From Geobacter sp. UBA6151 (GTDB lineage Bacteria; Desulfobacterota; Desulfuromonadia; Geobacterales; Pseudopelobacteraceae), in the NCBI GenBank assembly GCA_002423105.1, contig DIUT01000066.1:1-64000 (forward strand): a stretch of DNA of 64,000 nucleotides, written 5' to 3'. The notes beneath the pieces were generated by a model. It did not search any database. It saw only the letters and a program-made list of their open reading frames with translations, and was not told the origin of the DNA. The translations under genes were made by a program, and so were the position numbers. Of the stretch, positions 35,294-43,510 are shown in pieces. The stretch's first letter is position 1. Every line of letters begins with the position of its first letter.

Positions 35294-35307
35294 CAGAGGG
35301 GCATCCC

Positions 35308-36201
35308 ATGACTACAGAAACTACTATGGAAATAGCACGTCAGATGGTGGCCAGTATTGATGACCTGCCCACGATTCCTGCAGTGGCTACCCAGGTTATG
35401 CAACTGCTTGACGCACCGGATGTTGATGTGGACAAGGTGGCTGACCTGATGTTGTCTGACCAGGTAATGACCGCACGGGTCATGAAAATGGTCAACTCAC
35501 CCATCTACAAGCCTTCCCAGGAAATAACTTCCCTGAAAAGGGCACTGGTCTACCTGGGGATCCGGCATATCAAGGAGATGGCCCTTACCTCATCGTTTAT
35601 CAATGCTTTTGAAGATAACTCCGGCGCCATGGATATCAGCACTTTCTGGGAGCATTCCTTTGGCGTGGGTATGGTATCCAAGGTTATTGCCGAAAAAATC
35701 AGGTATGCCGATATTGAAAAGGCATATCTGGCCGGCATTATCCATGATATTGGCGAGGTGGTGCTGAGTAATTACCACACTGAAACCTTTGCAAAGGTCA
35801 TCAAAACCATACAGGAGCACCCGGTAAAGCTGATTGACACCGAGCTTGAAGTTTTCGGTACAACCCATACCGAGATCGGTTTCTGTATGGCGGAAAAATG
35901 GAATTTTCCGGAAGCCTATCGCGAAGTGATTCTGTTCCATCATGAACCGCGCGCAGCAACAGCTGATCCGGTACTCTGCTCCATTGTCAATCTGGCAGAC
36001 CTGTTCTGCTCGGTCCGTGAGCTGTACTACGGTGGCAATGCATGGGCCAGTTTTAATCTGTCGGAAGAAGTGGGCTGGAAAATTCTCAAGGAACAGTCGC
36101 CAAACCTTGCCCATTTGGATGTGGAGCGATTCTGCTACGAACTGGACGATGCGGTTCCCCAGGTACGGGAGCTGGTGACGTCGATTTTTTCAAAACAGTA
36201 A
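35308..36201 (+). CDS. HDOD-domain signalling protein
   Basis: A 297-residue protein with an HDOD domain over most of its length: IDDLPTIPAVATQVMQLL, then SLKRALVYLGIRHIKEMALT and GIIHDIGEVVL. HDOD domains look like HD hydrolases but often lack part of the metal site; they are linked to signalling and regulation. The gene lies between cheR and cheB with gaps of 14 and 15 bp, so it belongs to this chemosensory operon. Its output is unknown. Confidence 0.9.
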   Translation: MTTETTMEIARQMVASIDDLPTIPAVATQVMQLLDAPDVDVDKVADLMLSDQVMTARVMKMVNSPIYKPSQEITSLKRALVYLGIRHIKEMALTSSFINAFEDNSGAMDISTFWEHSFGVGMVSKVIAEKIRYADIEKAYLAGIIHDIGEVVLSNYHTETFAKVIKTIQEHPVKLIDTELEVFGTTHTEIGFCMAEKWNFPEAYREVILFHHEPRAATADPVLCSIVNLADLFCSVRELYYGGNAWASFNLSEEVGWKILKEQSPNLAHLDVERFCYELDDAVPQVRELVTSIFSKQ

Positions 36202-36216
36202 TAAACGGGAGGCCGG

Positions 36217-37311
36217 ATGTTTTCGACCGCTTCAGGCACAAAAACCAGGGTACTTATTGTTGACGACTCATCGTTCATGCGGATGGCGATCAGAGGTATT
36301 CTGACCAAGGAACCATCAATAGAAGTAATCGGCACAGCCAGTGATGGTGTGGAGGGGGTGGAAAAAGCCATTGCCCTGAAACCGGACCTGATCACCATGG
36401 ATATAGAAATGCCGCGTATGGACGGTATTTCTGCGCTTAAGCAGATCATGGCCAAATGTCCTACAAAGGTCCTGATGGTTTCAACCCTGACCAACGAAGG
36501 GGCCAAGGCAACCTTTGAAGCGCTGGATGCCGGCGCAATCGACTATATTCCCAAGAACGTCACTGACTCCAACGAAGCCCAGAATATCTTCAAGGATGAA
36601 CTGCTTAAGAAAGTGCGTGAAGCGTCCCGTTCCCGCTTCATGCGGGTTGCTCCCTCTGTTGCAGCGTCCGGTTTCTCTCGTCCTTCGGCTCCAGCGGCGC
36701 CGGTTCCGCGCACAGCAGCCTCAAAAATTCACAGCAAAAAAATCAATTACGTTGGTATCGGTGCCTCCACCGGCGGGCCTGTGGCGCTGCAGGAAGTCAT
36801 CTCCAGGATTCCGGTCAACTTCCCCTATGGTATTGTTGTTGCCATCCATATGCCCAAGGCTTTTACCGGCCCTTTTGCTGACCGTCTGAATGCAAAATGC
36901 TCCATTGCCGTCAGGGAAGCGAAGGATGGCGAGCAACTCAAGCCGGGAACAATTCTGATCGCTCCAGGCGGGATGCATACCCAGGTGGTGCGTGGCGCAG
37001 GTGGTCTGATGGTCAAAACGGCGCCAACCTCCTCCTACCCCCAATATGTGTACATTCCGTCAGTTGATCTGCTGATCTCTTCAATGGCTGAAGCCACTGC
37101 CGGTTCCATGCTGGGTGTTGTGCTGACCGGTATGGGGAACGATGGTTTCAAGGGAATGCAATTGCTGAAGCAAAAAGGTGGTGTCACCATTGTACAGGAT
37201 GAAGCCACCTCGACCATTTATGGCATGCCCAAGGCCTGTGTGGACGGTGGCGTGGCTGACGAGGTGTTGCCGTTGGGGCAAATTGGCTTTGAAATTGGAA
37301 AATTCACTTGA
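36217..37311 (+). CDS. cheB: Chemoreceptor methylesterase/deamidase CheB
   Basis: A 364-residue response regulator. Residues 10-125 form the receiver with acidic pair DD at 16-17 and phospho-Asp62 (ITMDIEMPRMDG). After an Ala/Pro linker the methylesterase domain has the catalytic Ser in GASTGGPVAL, His in AIHMPKAFTGPFA and Asp in LTGMGNDGF. Last gene of the Che operon; no cheY or receptor gene is in the cluster. A terminator follows. Confidence 0.95.
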   Translation: MFSTASGTKTRVLIVDDSSFMRMAIRGILTKEPSIEVIGTASDGVEGVEKAIALKPDLITMDIEMPRMDGISALKQIMAKCPTKVLMVSTLTNEGAKATFEALDAGAIDYIPKNVTDSNEAQNIFKDELLKKVREASRSRFMRVAPSVAASGFSRPSAPAAPVPRTAASKIHSKKINYVGIGASTGGPVALQEVISRIPVNFPYGIVVAIHMPKAFTGPFADRLNAKCSIAVREAKDGEQLKPGTILIAPGGMHTQVVRGAGGLMVKTAPTSSYPQYVYIPSVDLLISSMAEATAGSMLGVVLTGMGNDGFKGMQLLKQKGGVTIVQDEATSTIYGMPKACVDGGVADEVLPLGQIGFEIGKFT

Positions 37312-37343
37312 TTTCTGGCAGGGAGTGGGTGAGCTGCAATAAA

Positions 37344-37389
37344 AACGGGCCGTATTCCACATCGTGTGCAGATGGGAATACGGCCCGTT
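37344..37389. terminator. Bidirectional terminator between cheB and rpoH
   Basis: A perfect 15-bp inverted repeat (AACGGGCCGTATTCC and complement) with a 16-base loop, between convergent genes. T/A runs flank it on both sides. Confidence 0.85.
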
Positions 37390-37412
37390 ATTGTTTTGCT
37401 CTATGCAGGGGA

Positions 37413-38267
37413 TCAGGCGGCAGCAGGCAGTAGCAGTGGCTGCAAGGCGGACTTCATTTTTTTCAGCGCATTTTCTTCAATCTGGCGCACCCGTTCCCGT
37501 GAAATTGAAAAGTGGTTGGCGATTTCCTGCAACGTCTCCGGTTCATCCGCCACGATCCGCTTCTCAATGACGTAACGTTCCTTGTCGCTTAAGCGCATCA
37601 TGGCCTCTGCAACCTGGCCATGCAGTACCTGCTGCTCTTGAAGATCGGACAACATGGTTTCCTGGTCAGGCCGATCATCAACCAGTGACTCCAGCATGGT
37701 GGTGCCTTCGCCGTCATACAACTCGGCATCAAGAGATACCTCGCCGAGCATACGCTGCTCCATTTCACCCAGTTCGGTTTCAGATACATGTAAAGATTTT
37801 GCGGCCAGGGCAATGTCATCTTCACCGTCTGACATCTGCAGCAAGGCATTTTTTGTTTGCTTAAGTTTGAAGAAGAGTTTGCGCTGGGCCTGGGTTGTGC
37901 CGATCTTCAAAAGACTCCATGCGGAAACGATATAGTTCTGAATCTGAGCCCGGATCCACCACACTGCATACGAAATGAGGCGAAATCCACGGTAGGGATT
38001 GAATTTTTTTACGGCAATCATCAATCCGATATTCCCTTCCTGGATCAGATCGAGCATTTTAAGGCCATAGTTACGGTATTCCGCCGCCACCTTGACCACA
38101 AAGCGCAGATTCGCAGTTACCAGGGTTTGGGCTGCCTCAAGGTCTTTGTGATCATAAAAACGGATAGCAAGCCGTTGTTCCTCATGCTCGTCCAGCAAGG
38201 GAAACTTGCGTATATCGCTCAAATAGAGCGTCAGGCTGTCAGCCAGGGCCGGAACAGATGCATACAT
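37413..38267 (-). CDS. rpoH: Heat-shock sigma factor RpoH (sigma-32)
   Basis: A 284-residue sigma factor from the ATG at 38267, which has GGGAGG 8 bp upstream (a GTG three codons earlier is less well placed). Region 2 has LVTANLRFVVKVA, DLIQEGNIGLMIAVKKF and SYAVWWIRAQIQNYI; the RpoH box region follows at TTQAQRKLFFKLK; region 4 ends with NHFSISRERVRQIEENAL. It directs RNA polymerase to heat-shock genes. A promoter overlapped by a CIRCE element lies just upstream, so HrcA should repress it. Confidence 0.94.
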   Translation of the reverse strand: MYASVPALADSLTLYLSDIRKFPLLDEHEEQRLAIRFYDHKDLEAAQTLVTANLRFVVKVAAEYRNYGLKMLDLIQEGNIGLMIAVKKFNPYRGFRLISYAVWWIRAQIQNYIVSAWSLLKIGTTQAQRKLFFKLKQTKNALLQMSDGEDDIALAAKSLHVSETELGEMEQRMLGEVSLDAELYDGEGTTMLESLVDDRPDQETMLSDLQEQQVLHGQVAEAMMRLSDKERYVIEKRIVADEPETLQEIANHFSISRERVRQIEENALKKMKSALQPLLLPAAA

Positions 38268-38288
38268 AGCAGACACCTCCCAATATAT

Positions 38289-38315
38289 TTAGCACTCTGT
38301 TTCTTTGAGTGCTAA
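38289..38315. promoter_or_regulatory. CIRCE element (HrcA operator) upstream of rpoH
   Basis: TTAGCACTC-N9-GAGTGCTAA, a perfect match to the CIRCE consensus as I know it. It starts at the last base of the rpoH -10 box and ends 21 bp before the start codon, so bound HrcA would block transcription. Confidence 0.93.
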
Positions 38316-38343
38316 ATATAGCAAGGAACGTTTAAGAAATCAA
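38315..38343 (-). promoter_or_regulatory. rpoH promoter, sigma-70 type
   Basis: On the minus strand TTGATT (38343-38338), a 17-base spacer, then TATATT (38320-38315). The -10 box shares its last base with the CIRCE element. Confidence 0.75.
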
Positions 38344-38493
38344 GGGGGTCACATAAGTCATACAACGTCCTGATTTTGTGCTTTTTTTATGGTATTTCGT
38401 TGCTTGGCGGCTTTTGACTGGACAGCCGGAATACCAAATGCTAAAAAAATAAACTTTGCTACAACCAGCAGATATCATGGTGGAGGAGCGTAC

Positions 38494-39237
38494 ATGTCGG
38501 GCCATAACAAATGGAGCACCATCAAGCATAAAAAAGGTGCCGCAGATGCAAAACGAGGAAAGATTTTTACCAAGCTGATCAAGGAAATATCCATTGCTGC
38601 CAAGCTGGGCGGTGGGGACCCCGCGGCGAATCCCCGCTTGCGTACGGCCATTGACAAGGCCAAGGGTGAAAACATGCCCAAGGATAATATCGAGCGGGCC
38701 ATTAAAAAAGGAACCGGCGGTATGGAAGGTGTTGTCTACGAAGAGATCATGTACGAGGGATATGGTCCTGGCGGCGTGGCGGTGCTGGTGGAAGTAATGA
38801 CCGACAACCGCAACCGCACTGTTGCCGAAGTGCGCAGTATCTTTACCAAGGCCAACGGCAATATGGGTGAAACTGGCTGCGTTGCCTGGATGTTTGACAA
38901 GAAGGGCTTGATCAGCTACGACAAGTCGGTTGATTTTGACGCTCTGTTTGAGGCTGCCCTTGAGGTCGGTGCCGAGGATGTGGTGGAGGATGATGACCAG
39001 ATTGAGGTAACGACCGAGCCCTCTGCTTTCATTGAGGTGCGTGAGGCGCTGGAGGCAAAGGGCTTCAAGCATCAAAATGCCGAGATCACCATGGTTCCCC
39101 AGACCCAGATTGTTCTGGAGGGCAAGCAGGCGGAAAGCATGTTGAAGATGATGGACAAGCTTGAGGATTGTGATGATGTGCAGAATGTGTATGCCAACTT
39201 CGATATCTCTGACGATGAGATGGAAAAAATGATGTAG
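38494..39237 (+). CDS. yebC: YebC/PmpR family protein
   Basis: A 247-residue protein of the widely conserved YebC family. The start at 38494 follows GGAGGAG; the frame is open upstream but the family begins with MSGHNKWSTIKHKKGAAD. Conserved parts include KAKGENMPKDNIERAIKKG and the EIMYEGYGPGGVA motif. Members act as transcription regulators or, in newer work, as factors that ease ribosome stalling. It is 45 bp upstream of msrA and precedes ruvC and ruvA, a common gene order. Confidence 0.93.
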   Translation: MSGHNKWSTIKHKKGAADAKRGKIFTKLIKEISIAAKLGGGDPAANPRLRTAIDKAKGENMPKDNIERAIKKGTGGMEGVVYEEIMYEGYGPGGVAVLVEVMTDNRNRTVAEVRSIFTKANGNMGETGCVAWMFDKKGLISYDKSVDFDALFEAALEVGAEDVVEDDDQIEVTTEPSAFIEVREALEAKGFKHQNAEITMVPQTQIVLEGKQAESMLKMMDKLEDCDDVQNVYANFDISDDEMEKMM

Positions 39238-39243
39238 TTCTGA

Positions 39244-39261
39244 GGGGGCCTTTCGGCCCCC
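39244..39261 (+). terminator. Short GC hairpin after yebC
   Basis: GGGGGCC-TTTC-GGCCCCC directly after the yebC stop. There is no long T-run, so it may only attenuate or stabilise the message before msrA. Confidence 0.5.
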
Positions 39262-39282
39262 TTGCTGTTGGAGGTTTGTTCG

Positions 39283-39750
39283 ATGGAAAAAGCTACCTTT
39301 GCAGCAGGATGCTTCTGGGGGGTGGAAGAGTCGTTCTCCACGGTTGTCGGTGTTGTTTCCACCAGGGTAGGCTATACCGGGGGACACCTGGAGGCTCCGG
39401 ACTACCAGCAAGTCTGTACGGACAGCACCGGTCACGCCGAGGCGGTAGAGGTTGTCTTCGACCCCGCTGTCATCAGCTACCAGCAGTTGCTGGAGCTTTT
39501 CTGGCGGTGTCATGATCCCACCCAGCTTAATCGCCAGGGTCCGGATTTCGGCAGCCAATACCGCTCCGCAATTTTTTATCACTCCGATGCACAGCGCCTG
39601 CTGGCAGAGGAGTCCCGTGAGCGCCTTGACCGTTCAGGCCGTTACCGGCGTCCGGTGGTGACCGAAATCCTGTCTGCGGTCCGTTTCTGGGAAGCGGAGG
39701 CGTACCATCAGCAGTATCATCAGAAACAGGGTGGCGGATGCGGGTTCTAG
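39283..39750 (+). CDS. msrA: Peptide methionine sulfoxide reductase MsrA
   Basis: A 155-residue enzyme that repairs oxidised methionine. ATG at 39283 has GGAGG upstream. FAAGCFWGVEESF holds the catalytic Cys; GYTGG and GHAEAVEVVFDP are the next conserved motifs, and a C-terminal Cys (GGGCGF) may be the resolving residue. The end overlaps ruvC by 13 bp, so it is inserted within the yebC-ruv operon. Confidence 0.94.
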   Translation: MEKATFAAGCFWGVEESFSTVVGVVSTRVGYTGGHLEAPDYQQVCTDSTGHAEAVEVVFDPAVISYQQLLELFWRCHDPTQLNRQGPDFGSQYRSAIFYHSDAQRLLAEESRERLDRSGRYRRPVVTEILSAVRFWEAEAYHQQYHQKQGGGCGF

Positions 39751-40274
39751 GCATTGACCCGGGATCACGGATAACCGGCTACGGCCTGGTTGAGCAGCAG
39801 GGCAGCCGTCTGGCGCATGTCGATAATGGTGCGATCTTCACTGATAAGGCAACGGATTTTCCTGGTCGTCTGAAACTGATCTTTGAAGGGATAAGTAGCG
39901 TGATTGCCAACTATGGGCCAGAGGCGGTTGCGGTTGAAGATATCTTCTTTTCCACCAATGTCAGTTCTGCCCTCAAGCTGGGACAGGCGCGGGGAGCTGC
40001 CATTGCTGCTGCGGTCCATGCCGGTTTGCCGGTTTTTGAATATACGGCCTTGCAGGTGAAAAAGGCTGTTGTGGGTGAAGGCAAGGCCGCCAAGGAACAG
40101 GTGCAGAAGATGGTACAAGTGCTGCTGGGGTTGCCGGAACCAGCCCAGGCTGACGCCTCGGACGCTGTGGCGGTGGCGATCTGTCACATCAACTCATACC
40201 GGCTGCGACAGCAGTCCGCTGCTGCATCGGTCCCATCCCGTCGCAGTAGTTCCTGGAGAAACTACAAACCATGA
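39738..40274 (+). CDS. ruvC: Holliday junction resolvase RuvC
   Basis: A 178-residue endonuclease that cuts four-way DNA junctions. MRVLGIDPGSRITGYG carries the first catalytic Asp, AVAVEDIFFS the Glu, and ADASDAVAVAICH the last Asp residues. It overlaps msrA at the start and ruvA at the end (ATGA). Confidence 0.95.
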   Translation: MRVLGIDPGSRITGYGLVEQQGSRLAHVDNGAIFTDKATDFPGRLKLIFEGISSVIANYGPEAVAVEDIFFSTNVSSALKLGQARGAAIAAAVHAGLPVFEYTALQVKKAVVGEGKAAKEQVQKMVQVLLGLPEPAQADASDAVAVAICHINSYRLRQQSAAASVPSRRSSSWRNYKP

Positions 40275-40873
40275 TTGCACTGTTAACCGGAAAGATAGCC
40301 TACAAGACACCGGACCACCTGATCATTGATGTACAGGGGGTGGGATACCGGGTGATGATCCCCTTTTCCACGTATTACGAGCTGCCTGAAGCAGGGGAGG
40401 TGACCCTGCATATCCACACCAGCGTGCGGGAGGATGCCATTCAGTTATACGGTTTCCGCACTCTTCCTGAGAAAGCGTTTTTCCAGTTGCTGATCTCTGT
40501 TTCAGGAATTGGCCCAAAACTGGCCCGGGATATACTCTCCAATATTCAGCCGCCGCAGTTGGCGGCGGCTTTGGCACAGGGAGATCTGCACAAGCTGTCG
40601 GCTATTCCGGGTATCGGTAAGAAGACCGCTGAACGGCTGGTGCTGGAGTTACGTGAAAAAGCGGGTAAACTTGACCTGGGAGTCGTATCTGCACCAGAAA
40701 CGCTTGGCAGGAGCATTCCTGCCGAAGCGCTGCTTGATGATGTAACCTCTGCCCTGGTGAATCTCGGTTACAAGGACGTGCAGGTCAGAAAAGCCCTGGC
40801 CGGGATCGATGCAGCCGTGGGCGGCTCGGTGGAAGAACTGCTGAAACAGGCGCTGAAGGCTCTGATGAAATAG
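40271..40873 (+). CDS. ruvA: Holliday junction DNA helicase subunit RuvA
   Basis: A 200-residue protein that holds the junction for the RuvB motor. MIALLTGKIAYK starts the OB-fold domain; two helix-hairpin-helix motifs follow (SGIGPKLARDIL and IPGIGKKTAERLVLEL); the C-terminal domain III that contacts RuvB is present. No ruvB follows: the next gene is on the other strand, so RuvB must be encoded elsewhere. Confidence 0.95.
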   Translation: MIALLTGKIAYKTPDHLIIDVQGVGYRVMIPFSTYYELPEAGEVTLHIHTSVREDAIQLYGFRTLPEKAFFQLLISVSGIGPKLARDILSNIQPPQLAAALAQGDLHKLSAIPGIGKKTAERLVLELREKAGKLDLGVVSAPETLGRSIPAEALLDDVTSALVNLGYKDVQVRKALAGIDAAVGGSVEELLKQALKALMK

Positions 40874-40878
40874 CCTGT

Positions 40879-42435
40879 TCAGCGGATGCCGTGCTTGTTC
40901 AGGTATGGCCCGTAGCGCTTGTCCACTCCCTTGATATGATTGATCAGCCAGTCCTGCAGGAATTCGATGACACTTTGGGTAAGGACCGCTTCACCCGAAT
41001 TGAATTTACTTTGCAGGTCAAGCGCCTGTTGCACCAGTTTTGTGTGATGGCTGCGGTGTTCGGCATCTTCCGGGAAGTTTGTTTTGGCAAATGCTGCTTC
41101 TTCGGCAGCAAAGTGCGTTGCCGTGTAGGCAATCAGTTTGTCCAGAATGGCTCCCACCACCTCTTTGCTGCGCTTTTGTTGCATTGAGATGTACAGCTCA
41201 TTGACCATGTCGCATAACTGGCGATGCTGCTGGTCAAACAGTTCAATACCGGTCAGGAAGCTATCATCCCATTCCAGCATCTTTGCCAGTTGCAGGGATG
41301 AAACCAAGTTGTGCAGCTCATCCACCTGTTGGGTCAACAGAGTTGTTGCTGTTGTAGTGCTGCGGGCATTATTGACATTCTGTTCTACAACCTCGGTTAT
41401 CATCAGGATATTGCTTGATATCTCCTGGGTTGTGGCGGTCTGTTCCTCTGCCGCGCTGGCTATCTGGCTGATCTGTGTGGTCAGTTCGCTCACCTTGTGC
41501 AGGATATCGTTGAACGCCTCGCCGGAGCGGGTGGTTTCATCGGTTCCCCTGTGCACTTCATCAACCCCTTCCGACATTGAGTTTACCGCACGCCGTGTCT
41601 CTTCCTGAATGGCCTGGATCATGGCGCTGATCTCCTTGGTGGCCTTTGTGGTTCTCTCTGCAAGGGCACGCACTTCGTCGGCCACCACGGCAAATCCCCG
41701 TCCCTGTTCGCCAGCGCGGGCGGCTTCGATGGCGGCATTCAGGGCCAGCAGGTTGGTCTGGTCGGCAATGTCCTGAATGGTACTGACAATGGCGTCGATC
41801 TGATCCGAGCGTTTTCCCAGGCCTTCGACGGTTTTTGATGCGTCGTTGACCCGTTTGGCAATGGTGTCCATTAACTTGGCGCCGTTCAGAATGATCTGCA
41901 CGCCGCTGGTTGTCTGCTCCGCAGCTGTCTGTGCGTTCCCGGCCGCATACTGGCAGTTGAGGGCGATATCCCCCGAGGTTGCCGCCATCTCCTCGCTGGC
42001 GGTTGCAATGGTGCTGGCCTGCATTGCCACATCTTCGGCAGCTGCCACCATGGAGGTGGTGTTGGCAGAAACCATGGCAACGGAATCCCTGACAAGTTCC
42101 GCGACATAGTAAAACTGGCGCATCGCCTTGTTCATGTCTTCCATCATGCGGTTGAAGCCGCGGGCAAGGCGGACTATTTCGCCGACTCCCTTGTCATCGG
42201 CCCGTACGGACAGGTTGCCGCCTGCCGCTGTTTCAATCACGTCAACGATTCTGGAGAGGGGGGTGAAAGCCTGCCTGCAGAGCAGCCACAGCACCAGGGA
42301 CGAACCGACCAGCAGCCCGGAACCGATGGCCAGATTGATTAGTAACTGGCTGGGTGGAGCGGCAATGGTGAATAGAATCACCGAGATCAGTATGACAACG
42401 GCGTTGCCGGTGATGACGCGCGTGTTGAATGACAT
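40879..42435 (-). CDS. Methyl-accepting chemotaxis protein with C-terminal hemerythrin domain
   Basis: A 518-residue protein. Two close transmembrane segments at residues ~10-50 leave no periplasmic sensor domain. HAMP (~50-105) and the long signalling coil follow, with the receptor tip IADQTNLLALNAAIEAARAG (exactly the conserved hairpin). Residues ~385-515 are a bacteriohemerythrin: LTGIELFDQQHRQL, YTATHFAAEEAAF and HRSHHTKLV, with HIKGVD supplying the last ligands of the di-iron, oxygen-binding site. It probably senses oxygen in the cytoplasm, as DcrH-type receptors do. Confidence 0.93.
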   Translation of the reverse strand: MSFNTRVITGNAVVILISVILFTIAAPPSQLLINLAIGSGLLVGSSLVLWLLCRQAFTPLSRIVDVIETAAGGNLSVRADDKGVGEIVRLARGFNRMMEDMNKAMRQFYYVAELVRDSVAMVSANTTSMVAAAEDVAMQASTIATASEEMAATSGDIALNCQYAAGNAQTAAEQTTSGVQIILNGAKLMDTIAKRVNDASKTVEGLGKRSDQIDAIVSTIQDIADQTNLLALNAAIEAARAGEQGRGFAVVADEVRALAERTTKATKEISAMIQAIQEETRRAVNSMSEGVDEVHRGTDETTRSGEAFNDILHKVSELTTQISQIASAAEEQTATTQEISSNILMITEVVEQNVNNARSTTTATTLLTQQVDELHNLVSSLQLAKMLEWDDSFLTGIELFDQQHRQLCDMVNELYISMQQKRSKEVVGAILDKLIAYTATHFAAEEAAFAKTNFPEDAEHRSHHTKLVQQALDLQSKFNSGEAVLTQSVIEFLQDWLINHIKGVDKRYGPYLNKHGIR

Positions 42436-42472
42436 TTAAATCCTCCCCTGATAGTTGCATTTGTTAACTTCA

Positions 42473-43510
42473 CTATACGTTTTGATCAGCATATCGCTTA
42501 AGTATCTCTGAGAATGCAGCATGGCAGTTGCTGAAAGCCCTGACCACTGCCGGATCGAAGTGGGCGCCGCTGCATGCCTCAATCTCGGCAATTGCTTCCT
42601 CCTCAGTCCAGGGCTCCTTGTAGGGACGTTTGCTGGTCAGGGCGTCAAATACATCGGCCAGGGCCAGAATTCTGCTGAAGAGAGGAATTTCCGCCCCTTT
42701 CAATCCCTTTGGATAGCCATTTCCGTCCCAGCGCTCATGGTGGGTGAGTGCAACCAGGGCAGCGGAACGCAGCAATTGCGAGTGGTGGTTACCGATAATC
42801 TCGTGACCGATCACACAATGCTGCTGGATGATCCTGCGTTCTTCGTCATCCAGGCGGCCCTGTTTCAACAGTACATGATCAGGAGTACCTATTTTGCCGA
42901 TGTCATGCATGGGGGAAACCGTGCGCAACAGTTCAGCCTCCTCCTCGGGCAGGCCGCAGGCGATGGCCAGCAGATGGCAGTAGTGACTGATCCTGATCAC
43001 ATGCCTGCCGGTTTCATTATCCCGGTATTCGGCGGCGCGGCCCAGACGCTGCAGGATTTCCATGCGGGTCTCTGCCAGTTCTGCAGTACGTTCCCGCACC
43101 AATTGCTGTAGCCTTCGCTCCTGATCATACAGTGCCAGATGGGTTTTTATCCGGGAGCGGACCACCGGGTATCTGACCGGCTTGGTGATGTAGTCCACGC
43201 CACCGCAGGCAAAACCGATGGATTCGTCATCCACATCTCCCCGGGCAGTAACGAAGATGACCGGGATCCGGCGGGTCATCGGATCTTCCTTCAGCCGCCG
43301 ACAGGTTTCGAAACCGTCCATTTCCGGCATCATCACATCCAGCAGAATGAGATCCACCGGCATGGTCCGGGCTATTTCAATGGCTTTCCTGCCGCGGGTG
43401 GCCACCTTGATGTGGTATTCATCGCGTAGTGCGGCATTGAGCAGGGCGATATTCTCCGAGGTGTCGTCCACGAGGAGGATCGTGTACTGCTTCTGGTTTT
43501 CCGTTATCAT
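42473..43510 (-). CDS. Response regulator with HD-GYP c-di-GMP phosphodiesterase domain
   Basis: A 345-residue regulator. Receiver with acidic DD at 15-16 and phospho-Asp58 (LILLDVMMPEMDG), a coiled linker, then an HD-GYP domain: MHDIGKIGTPDHVLLK with the HD pair and HHERWDGNGYPKGL with the GYP loop. Such proteins hydrolyse cyclic di-GMP. The start overlaps the stop of the large hybrid kinase (ATGA), so the two form a sensor-output pair. Confidence 0.94.
   Translation of the reverse strand: MITENQKQYTILLVDDTSENIALLNAALRDEYHIKVATRGRKAIEIARTMPVDLILLDVMMPEMDGFETCRRLKEDPMTRRIPVIFVTARGDVDDESIGFACGGVDYITKPVRYPVVRSRIKTHLALYDQERRLQQLVRERTAELAETRMEILQRLGRAAEYRDNETGRHVIRISHYCHLLAIACGLPEEEAELLRTVSPMHDIGKIGTPDHVLLKQGRLDDEERRIIQQHCVIGHEIIGNHHSQLLRSAALVALTHHERWDGNGYPKGLKGAEIPLFSRILALADVFDALTSKRPYKEPWTEEEAIAEIEACSGAHFDPAVVRAFSNCHAAFSEILKRYADQNV

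Noticed and set aside
38332..39582. 416-codon open frame on the minus strand
   Set aside because: It is the antisense of yebC and msrA, both clearly recognised.
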